The translations under genes were made by a program, and so were the position numbers. Shown here piece after piece: positions 1 to 5,942 of a stretch of 6,114 nt of DNA. Each line of letters begins with the position of its first letter. The first letter of the stretch is position 1. Source of the stretch: Pseudomonadota bacterium (GTDB lineage Bacteria; Myxococcota_A; Polyangia; Polyangiales; Polyangiaceae); NCBI GenBank assembly GCA_023411445.1, contig JAEYOT010000790.1, positions 1 to 6,114 on the forward strand. The letters run 5' to 3'. The notes beneath the pieces are model-generated. The model had not been told where the DNA came from. It did not search any database and saw only the letters and a program-made list of their open reading frames with translations.

Positions 1-131
1 CTACCGCAGCGCAGGCCAAGCCGCGCGCCACGCTCACGCCGGGCCCGAAGGCGCCTGCCGCGTCACTACCAGCCAGCGCCGCCGCGCCGCCGCCGGCTCC
101 GCCCGTGTCGGACTTGCTCGCGCCGTACTGA
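1..131 (+). CDS. C-terminal end of a Pro/Ala-rich protein, possibly a Ser/Thr kinase (5' end outside window)
   Basis: Reading from base 3, 42 codons are open to a TGA at 129-131. Third positions are nearly all G or C, as expected for a real gene in this genome. The peptide is low-complexity, rich in Ala and Pro, with no domain. It ends in the residues VSDLLAPY. The minus-strand kinase in this window ends in GRGDLISPY after a similar Pro/Ala-rich stretch, so the shared pattern D-L-[LI]-[AS]-P-Y-stop suggests this is the periplasmic tail of a second membrane kinase or a related envelope protein. That is inference from six residues and composition only. The gene converges on the cysteine-rich lipoprotein gene with 17 bp between the stop codons, and I see no terminator hairpin in that gap. 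Confidence 0.55.
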   Translation, partial: TAAQAKPRATLTPGPKAPAASLPASAAAPPPAPPVSDLLAPY

Positions 132-148
132 CCGGCACGTCGCGGCGC

Positions 149-2014
149 TCAAATGCAGGTGCCGCCTACGCAGGTCTGCTTGCCCGTGCATTTCTTGCCG
201 CAGGCGCCGCAATTGACCTTGTCCGAGCTGGTGTCCACGCAGGAGTTGTTGCACTGGGAGTAGCCAGCGTTGCACTGCAGGATGCACTGGCTGCCGGCGC
301 AGCGCGCCGTCGCGTTCGCCTTGGTGGGGCACGCTTTGTCACAGCCTCCGCAGTGCTGCGGGTCCGTAGTCGTATCCACGCACGCCCCGTCACACTCGAT
401 GCGCGGGAGCACGCACGCGAAGTCACACTCACCCGCCGCGCAGATCGGCGTCGCGTTGCTGGGCGGCATGCACACGGTCCCGCACTTGCCGCAGTGAGAG
501 GTGCTGCTCTGCAGATCGACGCAAGAGCCGGCGCACGGCACCGCGGCGCCACTGCAGGCCAGGGAGCACGCGCCGTTCGTACACACCTCCTGCGGGCCGC
601 AGGCAGAGTCCTTACACGCACCGCAGTGCGCGGCGTCCGACTTCAGATCCACGCACTTGCCGTCGCACTCCGTGTAACCGAAATTGCAGACGATGCCGCA
701 GCCGCTGGGCGTGCACACGGCGACGCCGTTGGCTACCGGCTCGCACACTTCGCCGCAGGCGCCGCAATTGGCGATGTCGGTCAGGCGCACGCACACGCCG
801 CCGCACAGCTCGTAGCCGTCATCGCAAGCGATGCCGCATTTTCCGCCGGAGCAGGTCGCAGCGCCGTGCGGATCCTCGTCCGGGCAGGCCTTGCCGCACT
901 CCGAGCAGTTGGTCGGGTCCGAGCTCAGGTTCTTGCAGTCCGCGCCGCTGCCATCGGGGCGCTGGCACTTGGTCGTCCCAGCGGCGCACGACTCGCCACA
1001 CTTTCCGTCGCTGCAGACCTGCGCCGTAGCGCACGGCTTGTCGCAGCCGCCGCAGTGAGCGCGGCTCACGCTCGTGTCGACGCAGGCTTTGCCGCAGGAG
1101 GCGAGGCCCTGGTCACAGCTGACGTGACACTCGCCGTCCACGCACACGGCCATGCCGCTGGCGGGAGAGTCGCAAACGTTGCCGCACTCGCCGCAGTTCT
1201 GCGTATCGTGGGTCAGCTCGACGCAGGCGTCACCGCATCGCTCGAAGCCGTCGCTACACGTCAGGCCGCACACGCCATCCGTACAGGTCGCCTCGCCGTT
1301 CGCGGGCGCCGGGCAGGCCATACCGCACGAGCCGCAGTTCAGCGGGCTCGAGCTCACGTCCATGCAGCTGCCGCCGCAGTTCTCGCGGCCGCCGGAGCAG
1401 CCCGCGCGGCACCTACCTTCGTCGCAGACCTCGACTGCCGAGCAGGAGCTGTCGCACGCTCCGCAGCGCGCTGGGTCGTTGGACACGTCCACGCAGGCGC
1501 CGCCGCAGTCACGAAACCCGCTCTTACACTCTACTTCACAGCTGCCGTCGACGCACTTCACGCTGCCACCGACCGCCGTCGGGCAGGCGCGACCGCACGC
1601 GCCGCAGTTTCCCACGTCGGAGCCCAGATCCTTGCAGCTCGAGCCGCATGCGTCGTAGCCGCTGGCGCAGGTGAAGCGGCACTCGGAGTCTACGCACACA
1701 GCCCGGCCGTTGGGCGGCGCTCCGCAGGTGGTGCCGCAAGCTCGGCAGTTTTCTTCGTCGCTGCTCAGCACCACGCACTGGCCGGCGCAGACGGTCTCGC
1801 CTTCGCGGCACCCCAAGCTCATGGAGCTGCCGACCGGGACACACGTCTGCGTGCTGGGCTCACAGACGAACCCGGACAGGCACTCCCCGTTGTCACCACA
1901 GCTGAGGCCGACCAGCGTGTCCGACAGATCGCTTCGGCAAGCAGCGAACAGCCCCGATACTGCGAGCAGCGACGCGAGCGCGAGCAGGCGCGGCAGCGCC
2001 TTGGGCATACGCAT
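149..2014 (-). CDS. Cysteine-rich lipoprotein with twelve eight-cysteine repeats
   Basis: This 621-residue protein has a signal sequence (about 1-25) ending in the lipobox-like LFAAC, so Cys26 is the likely lipidation site. Arg follows it, not the Asp of inner-membrane retention, so an outer-membrane or surface location is expected. A short four-Cys segment (Cys39-Cys58) is followed by twelve modules (69-621), each with eight cysteines and a core like CVDLSSDPxNCGxCGxxC. I count 101 Cys (16%): one for lipid and 100 that could form disulfides. No enzyme domain is visible. Similar repeat proteins are common in Polyangia and, as I recall, are sometimes mislabelled tryptophan synthase alpha chain; nothing here supports that. 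A structural, adhesive or ligand-binding role is a guess. The ATG at 2014 overlaps the upstream stop as TGATG, implying translational coupling; a weak GGGGTG lies 7 nt upstream. A second in-frame ATG at 2008 is possible. The open frame runs further upstream, but only inside the neighbouring gene. Confidence 0.88.
   Translation of the reverse strand: MRMPKALPRLLALASLLAVSGLFAACRSDLSDTLVGLSCGDNGECLSGFVCEPSTQTCVPVGSSMSLGCREGETVCAGQCVVLSSDEENCRACGTTCGAPPNGRAVCVDSECRFTCASGYDACGSSCKDLGSDVGNCGACGRACPTAVGGSVKCVDGSCEVECKSGFRDCGGACVDVSNDPARCGACDSSCSAVEVCDEGRCRAGCSGGRENCGGSCMDVSSSPLNCGSCGMACPAPANGEATCTDGVCGLTCSDGFERCGDACVELTHDTQNCGECGNVCDSPASGMAVCVDGECHVSCDQGLASCGKACVDTSVSRAHCGGCDKPCATAQVCSDGKCGESCAAGTTKCQRPDGSGADCKNLSSDPTNCSECGKACPDEDPHGAATCSGGKCGIACDDGYELCGGVCVRLTDIANCGACGEVCEPVANGVAVCTPSGCGIVCNFGYTECDGKCVDLKSDAAHCGACKDSACGPQEVCTNGACSLACSGAAVPCAGSCVDLQSSTSHCGKCGTVCMPPSNATPICAAGECDFACVLPRIECDGACVDTTTDPQHCGGCDKACPTKANATARCAGSQCILQCNAGYSQCNNSCVDTSSDKVNCGACGKKCTGKQTCVGGTCI
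152..1810 (-). repeat. Array of twelve Cys8 modules arranged as four three-module blocks
   Basis: Protein-level tandem repeats cover residues 69-621. Module starts are residues 69, 116, 163, 206, 253, 300, 343, 397, 443, 487, 534 and 581. Every module keeps all eight cysteines. Lengths are mostly 47, 47 and 43 residues in rotation. The loop between the sixth and seventh Cys is 9, 9, 5 residues, repeated four times (module 7 has 10), which defines blocks at 1400-1810, 989-1399, 557-988 and 152-556. Module 7 carries extra residues (QRPDGSGAD) between its second and third Cys. DNA identity is patchy; the longest match I noticed is 19 bp over the conserved NCGACG motif (197-215 and 752-770), so the duplications look old. 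Confidence 0.85.
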
Positions 2015-3030
2015 CAGAACGCACCCCAAGCGCTGAAAGCGCAGCCGTGGCTGGAGCAATCGAGCGCGAGCTGCGCCGAATCCTTCTTCGGCGACGATGA
2101 GCGGGAGGACAGATCGATGACCAAGAGCACGCCGCTCGTGACGGCCAGCGCACCGCCCACGATGCCCAGCACGCGCGCCGTCGCTTGCCGGCTGCTCATG
2201 CGATCGAGCTTCTCTTTGTAGCCGACTTGGGTCGGGTCGTTGCGAGCGTCTTCTTCCGCGCTCCGGCGCGCCAGCTCGAAGCCGCCAGCTGCGCCGAGCG
2301 TGACCACCCCAGCGCCCAATCCAACCCAAGGCCACACACCGAAGCGCGGCCCTGCCGGCTCTGCGGAGCTAGCATCAGCGCTCACCGCGGCGGGCGCGGC
2401 GCTCGTGGAGCTGGCGCTGGGCGGCGGTGCGCCCGGCACCTGAGCGGCGGGGACGAGCGGGACGATCAGGTCTTGCGCCCGCTCCGCCGCGAGCTCGACG
2501 TCCCTCGCCGTCTCTGCGTAGCCCTTGAGAGAGATGACGACGCGGTGCTTGCCCGGCGCGAACTGTCCGGTGAACGGCGTGACCCCGACCGGTCGCTCGT
2601 CGACGACGACGGTGGCGCCCTGCGGGGAGCTGAGCACGGTGAGCTGCTGCACACCCTTCTTGGCTAGCGCCTGCTCGAGCGCAGCGATGCGCTCGTCTAC
2701 CTCTGATCCGTTCTTCGCTTCCGGCGCACGGCGGCGAAAATCGCGGTACCAGCGCAAGGTCAGCGCGTCATCGCCGATCTTCTCGTAGGCGCGAGCGATG
2801 TTGAATGAGAGCGCGGCGCTCGGCGCCAGCGCGTCAGCCTGCAAGAATAGCTCTATGGCGTCGGTGAAGCGGCCCTTGGCGTAGGCGTCCGCTCCACGCT
2901 CGTAGCGCGCCTTGCCCTCAGCGCGCTTGCCTTCGGCCGTGGTGGGATCGGGCGAGGCGCTTTGCGCAAAAGAGGGCGCAGCGAGACACAGCGCTAGCGC
3001 CAGCGACAAGCAAGAAGAGGTGAGACGCAT
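2014..3030 (-). CDS. TPR-PEGA domain envelope protein with two C-terminal membrane helices
   Basis: This 338-residue protein has a signal peptide (1-22, cleavage likely after SFA). A TPR-like helical region follows (about 33-105, with YERGADAYAKGRFTDAIELF and a second helix pair) and a helix to about 126. A PEGA domain covers 127-193 (core SPQGATVVVDERPVG, then GKHRVVISLKGY). After a Pro/Ser/Ala linker (194-228) there are two hydrophobic helices, about 231-254 and 286-306, around a charged loop, then a tail with two cysteines (CSSHGC) ending in WGAF. Predicted topology: TPR and PEGA in the periplasm, short loop in the cytoplasm, tail back in the periplasm. PEGA domains are associated with surface-layer or envelope proteins; no catalytic role is expected. 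The gene starts 3 bp after the kinase stop, has no clear ribosome binding site, and overlaps the lipoprotein start by one base, so the three are probably one operon. Confidence 0.88.
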   Translation of the reverse strand: MRLTSSCLSLALALCLAAPSFAQSASPDPTTAEGKRAEGKARYERGADAYAKGRFTDAIELFLQADALAPSAALSFNIARAYEKIGDDALTLRWYRDFRRRAPEAKNGSEVDERIAALEQALAKKGVQQLTVLSSPQGATVVVDERPVGVTPFTGQFAPGKHRVVISLKGYAETARDVELAAERAQDLIVPLVPAAQVPGAPPPSASSTSAAPAAVSADASSAEPAGPRFGVWPWVGLGAGVVTLGAAGGFELARRSAEEDARNDPTQVGYKEKLDRMSSRQATARVLGIVGGALAVTSGVLLVIDLSSRSSSPKKDSAQLALDCSSHGCAFSAWGAF

Positions 3031-3033
3031 GGT

Positions 3034-4467
3034 TCAATAGGGGCTGATGAGGTCCCCGCGACCGTCAGGCTCGACCTTGCCCGAACCCGCGGCTGGTGGA
3101 GCCGGCCGAGAGCCAACCGGTAGCCGCTTCGCGGTCCCGCGAACAGGAGGAGAGGATACCTTTCCTGACGGCACAAGCGCAGGTTCCTCAGCGGGAGCGG
3201 CCTCGATCGGTAAGTCGGCGAGGCGAAGCGGCTGCGGCTCCAACGAGACCGGCGGAGCGCTGGCCGCTACGAGCGGAATGGCGGAGGTAGCAGGCGGCGG
3301 CGCAATCTGTGGTCCATTGCCCCCAAGCCACCACGCGAGCCACGCGACGCCACCCGCGCCTGCAGCCGCCAGCGCGCTCCAGCGCAGTCGACGAGCAGAC
3401 ACTAGCGCTGGTGCGGGCGCAGGCGGGGCCGGCGCGGGTAACGTGGTGGCAGGCAGCAGACCGTGCGGCCTGATGCCCGACCCCCCTTCGCTCGGCCAGG
3501 CATCCGTGAGGGAGATGAGAGAGGCGCGCATGGGACGGCCCTGAGGATCGGTGCCCCGCAGCCATTTCGCCTCGAGCGTCGTGCCACAAATGTCTTCGTT
3601 CACGCCGTGGCTGAGCAGCCAGGTGGCCAGCGCTCGGCCGAGCTCTCCCATGGACTCGAAGCGCTCCGCGCGCTGCTTGCTGAGCCCGCGGGCCACGATC
3701 GCCGACAGCTGCTCGTCCGCCACCGCGAGCTCACGCAGCGTTGGCGGCGTTGCTTCGACGATTTGCCGCATCAGGGCGTTGTAGTTGCTGCCCTTGAAGG
3801 GCGGATGCCCCGCGATGACTTCGTACAGCACGACGCATAAGCCCCACACATCCGAGCGATGATCGACGTCGTCCTGCCCGCGCGCCTGCTCGGGCGACAT
3901 GTAGTCTGGGCTACCGAGGACCACGCCGTCTTGCGTGAGCTGACCGTCGTGCTCACGCTGCTCCACTTTCACGATGCCGAAGTCCACGAGCTTGGGCTGT
4001 ACCGCGGCTTCGTCCTGGGCGATGAACACGTTGTCCGGCTTGAGGTCGCGGTGCACGATGCTCTTGCCGTGCGCGAACCACAAGGCGTCGACGATGGGCA
4101 GCAGGATGCGCACGGCCTGCGTCCCGGGGAGGCGCCCCTGCTGGGCGAGCAGCGTGCCCAGGCTGCTGCCGGTCAGAAGCTCCATCACGATGAAGGGATC
4201 GCCGCTCTCCGTCTGCCCCACGTCGAAGACCTTCACGATGGCAGGGTGCGAGAGCTTGGCGGCCGCCCTGGCTTCCTGCAGCAGCCGCGCGCGCAGGACA
4301 GCACGGTCACCGCTCGCGCGCAGCACCTTGATCGCGACGCGCGCGTCGAGCGCCATGTTGCGCGCGCGCCAGACCGCCCCCATCCCGCCCTCGCCCAAGA
4401 TCGACTCCAGCTCGTACTTGCCCGCCACGAGATACCCGGGCTCGTACGTGGCGCTGGGCAAAGGCAT
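3034..4467 (-). CDS. Membrane-anchored PknB-type serine/threonine protein kinase
   Basis: This 477-residue protein has a complete Hanks-type kinase domain (about 18-285). Visible motifs are the glycine loop GEGGMGAV (25-32), Lys47 in VAIKVL, Glu65 of helix C, the catalytic loop HRDLKPDN (139-146), DFG (162-164), an activation segment ending GSPDYMSPEQ, and the DVWG helix-F Asp206. All key residues are present, so it should be active. A linker leads to one membrane helix (about 363-383), preceded by several Arg, so the kinase domain lies inside. About 95 residues of Pro/Ala-rich periplasmic tail follow, with no PASTA or other sensor domain, ending DLISPY. I chose the ATG at 4467, with GAAG just upstream. 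A TTG at 4485 would add six residues but has no ribosome binding site; an in-frame TAG lies at 4528-4530. It is the first gene of the kinase, TPR-PEGA, lipoprotein set. Its substrate is unknown. Confidence 0.93.
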   Translation of the reverse strand: MPLPSATYEPGYLVAGKYELESILGEGGMGAVWRARNMALDARVAIKVLRASGDRAVLRARLLQEARAAAKLSHPAIVKVFDVGQTESGDPFIVMELLTGSSLGTLLAQQGRLPGTQAVRILLPIVDALWFAHGKSIVHRDLKPDNVFIAQDEAAVQPKLVDFGIVKVEQREHDGQLTQDGVVLGSPDYMSPEQARGQDDVDHRSDVWGLCVVLYEVIAGHPPFKGSNYNALMRQIVEATPPTLRELAVADEQLSAIVARGLSKQRAERFESMGELGRALATWLLSHGVNEDICGTTLEAKWLRGTDPQGRPMRASLISLTDAWPSEGGSGIRPHGLLPATTLPAPAPPAPAPALVSARRLRWSALAAAGAGGVAWLAWWLGGNGPQIAPPPATSAIPLVAASAPPVSLEPQPLRLADLPIEAAPAEEPALVPSGKVSSPPVRGTAKRLPVGSRPAPPAAGSGKVEPDGRGDLISPY

Positions 4468-4516
4468 CGGCTTCGGCTCTGGCAAGACCGTGTGTTTAGC
4501 GGGAGCGGAGACCCCG

Positions 4517-4560
4517 ATCTTATGAAACTATTTCAACAGAATCCACCAAACGCTCTCAAC
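4517..4560 (-). promoter_or_regulatory. AT-rich patch with palindrome; candidate promoter/operator for the kinase operon
   Basis: This is the most conspicuous AT-rich stretch in the window, at the end of the methyltransferase gene and about 50 bp before the kinase ATG. It contains a perfect 13-bp inverted repeat, TGAAA-tag-TTTCA (4523-4535), which includes the methyltransferase stop codon. Next to it on the minus strand is TAAGAT (4517-4522), a 4-of-6 match to a -10 box, which would give a leader of roughly 40 nt. I found no good -35 element at 16-18 bp, so an activator-dependent or alternative sigma promoter, or chance, are all possible. Confidence 0.3.
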
Positions 4561-5297
4561 GCGGCCGCATCCGCCGACGGCTCGCCGCTTCCGCTGCGCA
4601 GCGTGAGCTCGGTGACGTGACAGCTTTGAGGCGCTGCGCCCAGGGTCCACACCGAGAACAGCGGCGCGCGGCCTTCCCGCGGCAGCACGTCACAACGCGC
4701 GTGAACGAACAGGCGGGCAGCGGCCGCGGCCGATGTCAGGCGCTGTAGGGCCCGCGCGTCGCCACAGAGCACGAGCGTGCCTGACTCGGACAGACGCCGC
4801 GCTCCAGCGTGGATGTAGGCTTCGATGCCACCGCGGTACTCCAGGCGCGCGAACGCGCGTTGCTCATCCTCGGCCACCAGCGCAGCCGGCGGTGGAAAGT
4901 AGGGCGGCGTACCGGTGACGAGCTCGAACTCACCCAGAGACGCCATCAAGCTCTCGTCCCGCAGATCGCCGTGCAGCACGCGCACGCGCTCAGAGAAGCC
5001 CGAGCGCGCGACGTTGCGGGAGAGCAGCTGAAACGATTGCTGCTGCGCTTCCACGCCGCAAAGCTCGGCTTCAGGCTGCTTCCAGGCCAGCTGCAGCAGC
5101 ACCGAGCCGAGCCCCGTCCCCATGTCCAAGATCCGGCGCGCCCGCGGCCGCGCTTGGTGCGCCACGTACGCCGTAACCTCGTCGTCCGAGGAGAAGCGGT
5201 GCCCTTTCTCACGCTGGAGCACGCGCACGTCGCGCGTCAAGTAGTCGTCCGTCAAGCGGCCGAGCTCGGGATCGATGACCAGGTTGCGACGCGGCAA
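4533..5297 (-). CDS. TrmN6/YfiC-like SAM-dependent methyltransferase with an altered NPPY motif
   Basis: This 254-residue class I methyltransferase resembles the TrmN6 (YfiC, COG4123) family, which methylates N6 of A37 in tRNA1(Val). The N-terminal part (LTDDYLTRDVRVLQREKGHRFSSDD split over 15-39) fits that family. The SAM-binding motif I is ILDMGTGLGSV (56-66); Glu83 fits the ribose-binding acidic residue and GDLRD (110-114) the adenine side. The catalytic NPPY position reads GTPPYF (129-134), with Thr in place of Asn, which makes the exact substrate uncertain. The end (ALRAFGGF) also fits the family. The start is TTG at 5297; AAGGGGGAG lies 3 nt upstream, and I found no ATG or GTG between it and the upstream gene's stop. 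The first internal ATG would remove the N-terminus and most of motif I. It is probably a housekeeping-type gene, not part of the kinase module. Confidence 0.85.
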   Translation of the reverse strand: MPRRNLVIDPELGRLTDDYLTRDVRVLQREKGHRFSSDDEVTAYVAHQARPRARRILDMGTGLGSVLLQLAWKQPEAELCGVEAQQQSFQLLSRNVARSGFSERVRVLHGDLRDESLMASLGEFELVTGTPPYFPPPAALVAEDEQRAFARLEYRGGIEAYIHAGARRLSESGTLVLCGDARALQRLTSAAAAARLFVHARCDVLPREGRAPLFSVWTLGAAPQSCHVTELTLRSGSGEPSADAAALRAFGGFC

Positions 5298-5314
5298 GGG
5301 CTCCCCCTTATCGC

Positions 5315-5340
5315 AGCCCGGCGGGCGCGCACGCCGGGCT
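5315..5340 (-). other. 9-bp perfect inverted repeat in the methyltransferase leader
   Basis: The arms agcccggcg (5315-5323) and cgccgggct (5332-5340) pair perfectly around an 8-nt loop. On the minus strand the stem lies just before AAGGGGGAG and the TTG start, with no T-run after it. It could be a leader hairpin affecting translation, part of a double terminator with the 5354-5372 hairpin, or a G/C-rich protein-binding site. Confidence 0.4.
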
Positions 5341-5353
5341 ACGCACCGCGCCG

Positions 5354-5372
5354 AAAACGCGCCCTGGCGCGT
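5354..5372 (-). terminator. Candidate intrinsic terminator after the small lipoprotein gene
   Basis: On the minus strand, 6 bp after the lipoprotein stop codon, ACGCGC-cagg-GCGCGT forms a GC-rich stem (5357-5372) followed directly by a short T-run (TTTT counting the last stem base, then C). Position and shape fit a Rho-independent terminator, although the T-run is short. If it works, the methyltransferase needs its own promoter, which I cannot see in the remaining 56 bp. Confidence 0.5.
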
Positions 5373-5378
5373 GGGGCC

Positions 5379-5897
5379 TCAGGGTACGACCACGCGGCTG
5401 CTCTTCAGCTCCCAACCGTGCGCGGAGCGCGCCAGCGTAGCGGTGCCGCGAAGGCTCTCGACGTCGTAGCGGTAGCGCACCGTCGCCTTGTCGCCAGCGA
5501 CGCTCACCTCCGTGAAGACCACCACAGGGTCCGCTTTGGATTGCGGCAGCTCCGACAGCTTGACGGGCTCGGTCGCTTTCACGAGCTTCAGGCCCGTTGG
5601 AAGGCCCTTGCCCGCCACCTTCAACGGGAAGCGGCCAGGCTCACCGAGCTTCAAATGAGCATCCAGCTCGGGATCGTCCAGCACGAGCTGCAGGATGGCG
5701 CTGACGTCCTCATCGGACACGGGCGCCGCGCTGCTCGGACTCTCGCCCACGTCCTCCGTCGCCGCCGGCTCGCTCGCGCTCTGCGCGGGCGCCGAGTCGG
5801 CCGGTACGTCCGCCGGGCTCTGCGCGGGAGGCGCCCCTCCGCCGCAGGCTAGGGTTAGCAAGCCCAGCGTCGACCACAGAGCGGTCCGTGTGCACAT
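5379..5897 (-). CDS. Small lipoprotein of unknown function
   Basis: This 172-residue protein has a short lipoprotein signal, MCTRTALWSTLGLLTLAC, so Cys18 is the likely lipidated residue. CGGG and a Pro/Ala/Ser/Glu-rich spacer (about 22-61) follow, then a folded domain (62-172) that starts with a helix (DEDVSAILQLVLDDPELDAH in part) and ends in alternating beta-type strands (VVVFTEVSV, KATVRYRYDV, WELKSSRVVV). I do not recognise the domain; an NTF2-like or similar alpha/beta fold is only a thought. No catalytic motif is evident. The start is uncertain. The ATG at 5897 gives a classic short lipoprotein signal but lacks a ribosome binding site. A GTG at 5930 would add 11 residues and has AAGGAG 6 nt upstream. 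No partner gene is evident, and a likely terminator follows its stop. Confidence 0.75.
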   Translation of the reverse strand: MCTRTALWSTLGLLTLACGGGAPPAQSPADVPADSAPAQSASEPAATEDVGESPSSAAPVSDEDVSAILQLVLDDPELDAHLKLGEPGRFPLKVAGKGLPTGLKLVKATEPVKLSELPQSKADPVVVFTEVSVAGDKATVRYRYDVESLRGTATLARSAHGWELKSSRVVVP

Positions 5898-5936
5898 GCG
5901 GCGAGCGTATCCAGGCAGCGTCAGGACCACAACCAG

Positions 5937-5942
5937 CTCCTT
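5937..5942 (-). promoter_or_regulatory. Strong Shine-Dalgarno match (AAGGAG) favouring an alternative GTG start
   Basis: AAGGAG on the minus strand stands 6 nt before the GTG at 5928-5930, which is in frame with the small lipoprotein. It is the best-placed ribosome binding site in the window. It would give a 183-residue precursor with a longer, Arg-containing n-region before the same lipobox. The site is in conflict with the ATG at 5897, which better fits lipoprotein signal length. Confidence 0.4.

Noticed and set aside
132..148. Possible bidirectional terminator between the convergent genes
   Set aside because: Only 17 bp separate the stop codons, and I see no usable stem with a T-run on either strand.
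152..1810. Periodic repeats that might suggest a CRISPR array or DNA satellite
   Set aside because: The periodicity is at protein level (43-54 residue modules) with diverged DNA; there are no identical direct repeats separated by unique spacers.
353..2221. A 622-codon open frame on the plus strand, opposite the lipoprotein gene
   Set aside because: It is in exact codon register with the minus-strand gene, so sense Cys TGC reads as Ala GCA; stops would need sense TTA, CTA or TCA codons, which are rare here. The product is Ala/Arg/His-rich without domains. The minus frame has the signal peptide and the regular repeats.
2015..2335. N-terminal extension of the Cys-repeat protein (open frame continues to 2335)
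   Set aside because: It would lie fully inside the TPR-PEGA gene and is Arg-rich with no domain, while the internal start at 2014 gives a proper lipoprotein signal and a TGATG junction.
3859..4620. 253-codon plus-strand frame opposite the kinase
   Set aside because: It is antisense to well-conserved kinase motifs and has shadow-like composition with no recognisable domain.
4809..5852. 347-codon plus-strand frame opposite the methyltransferase and small lipoprotein
   Set aside because: It crosses two genes, the intergenic hairpins and a likely terminator, and its Arg/Ala/His-rich product is typical of antisense frames in GC-rich DNA.
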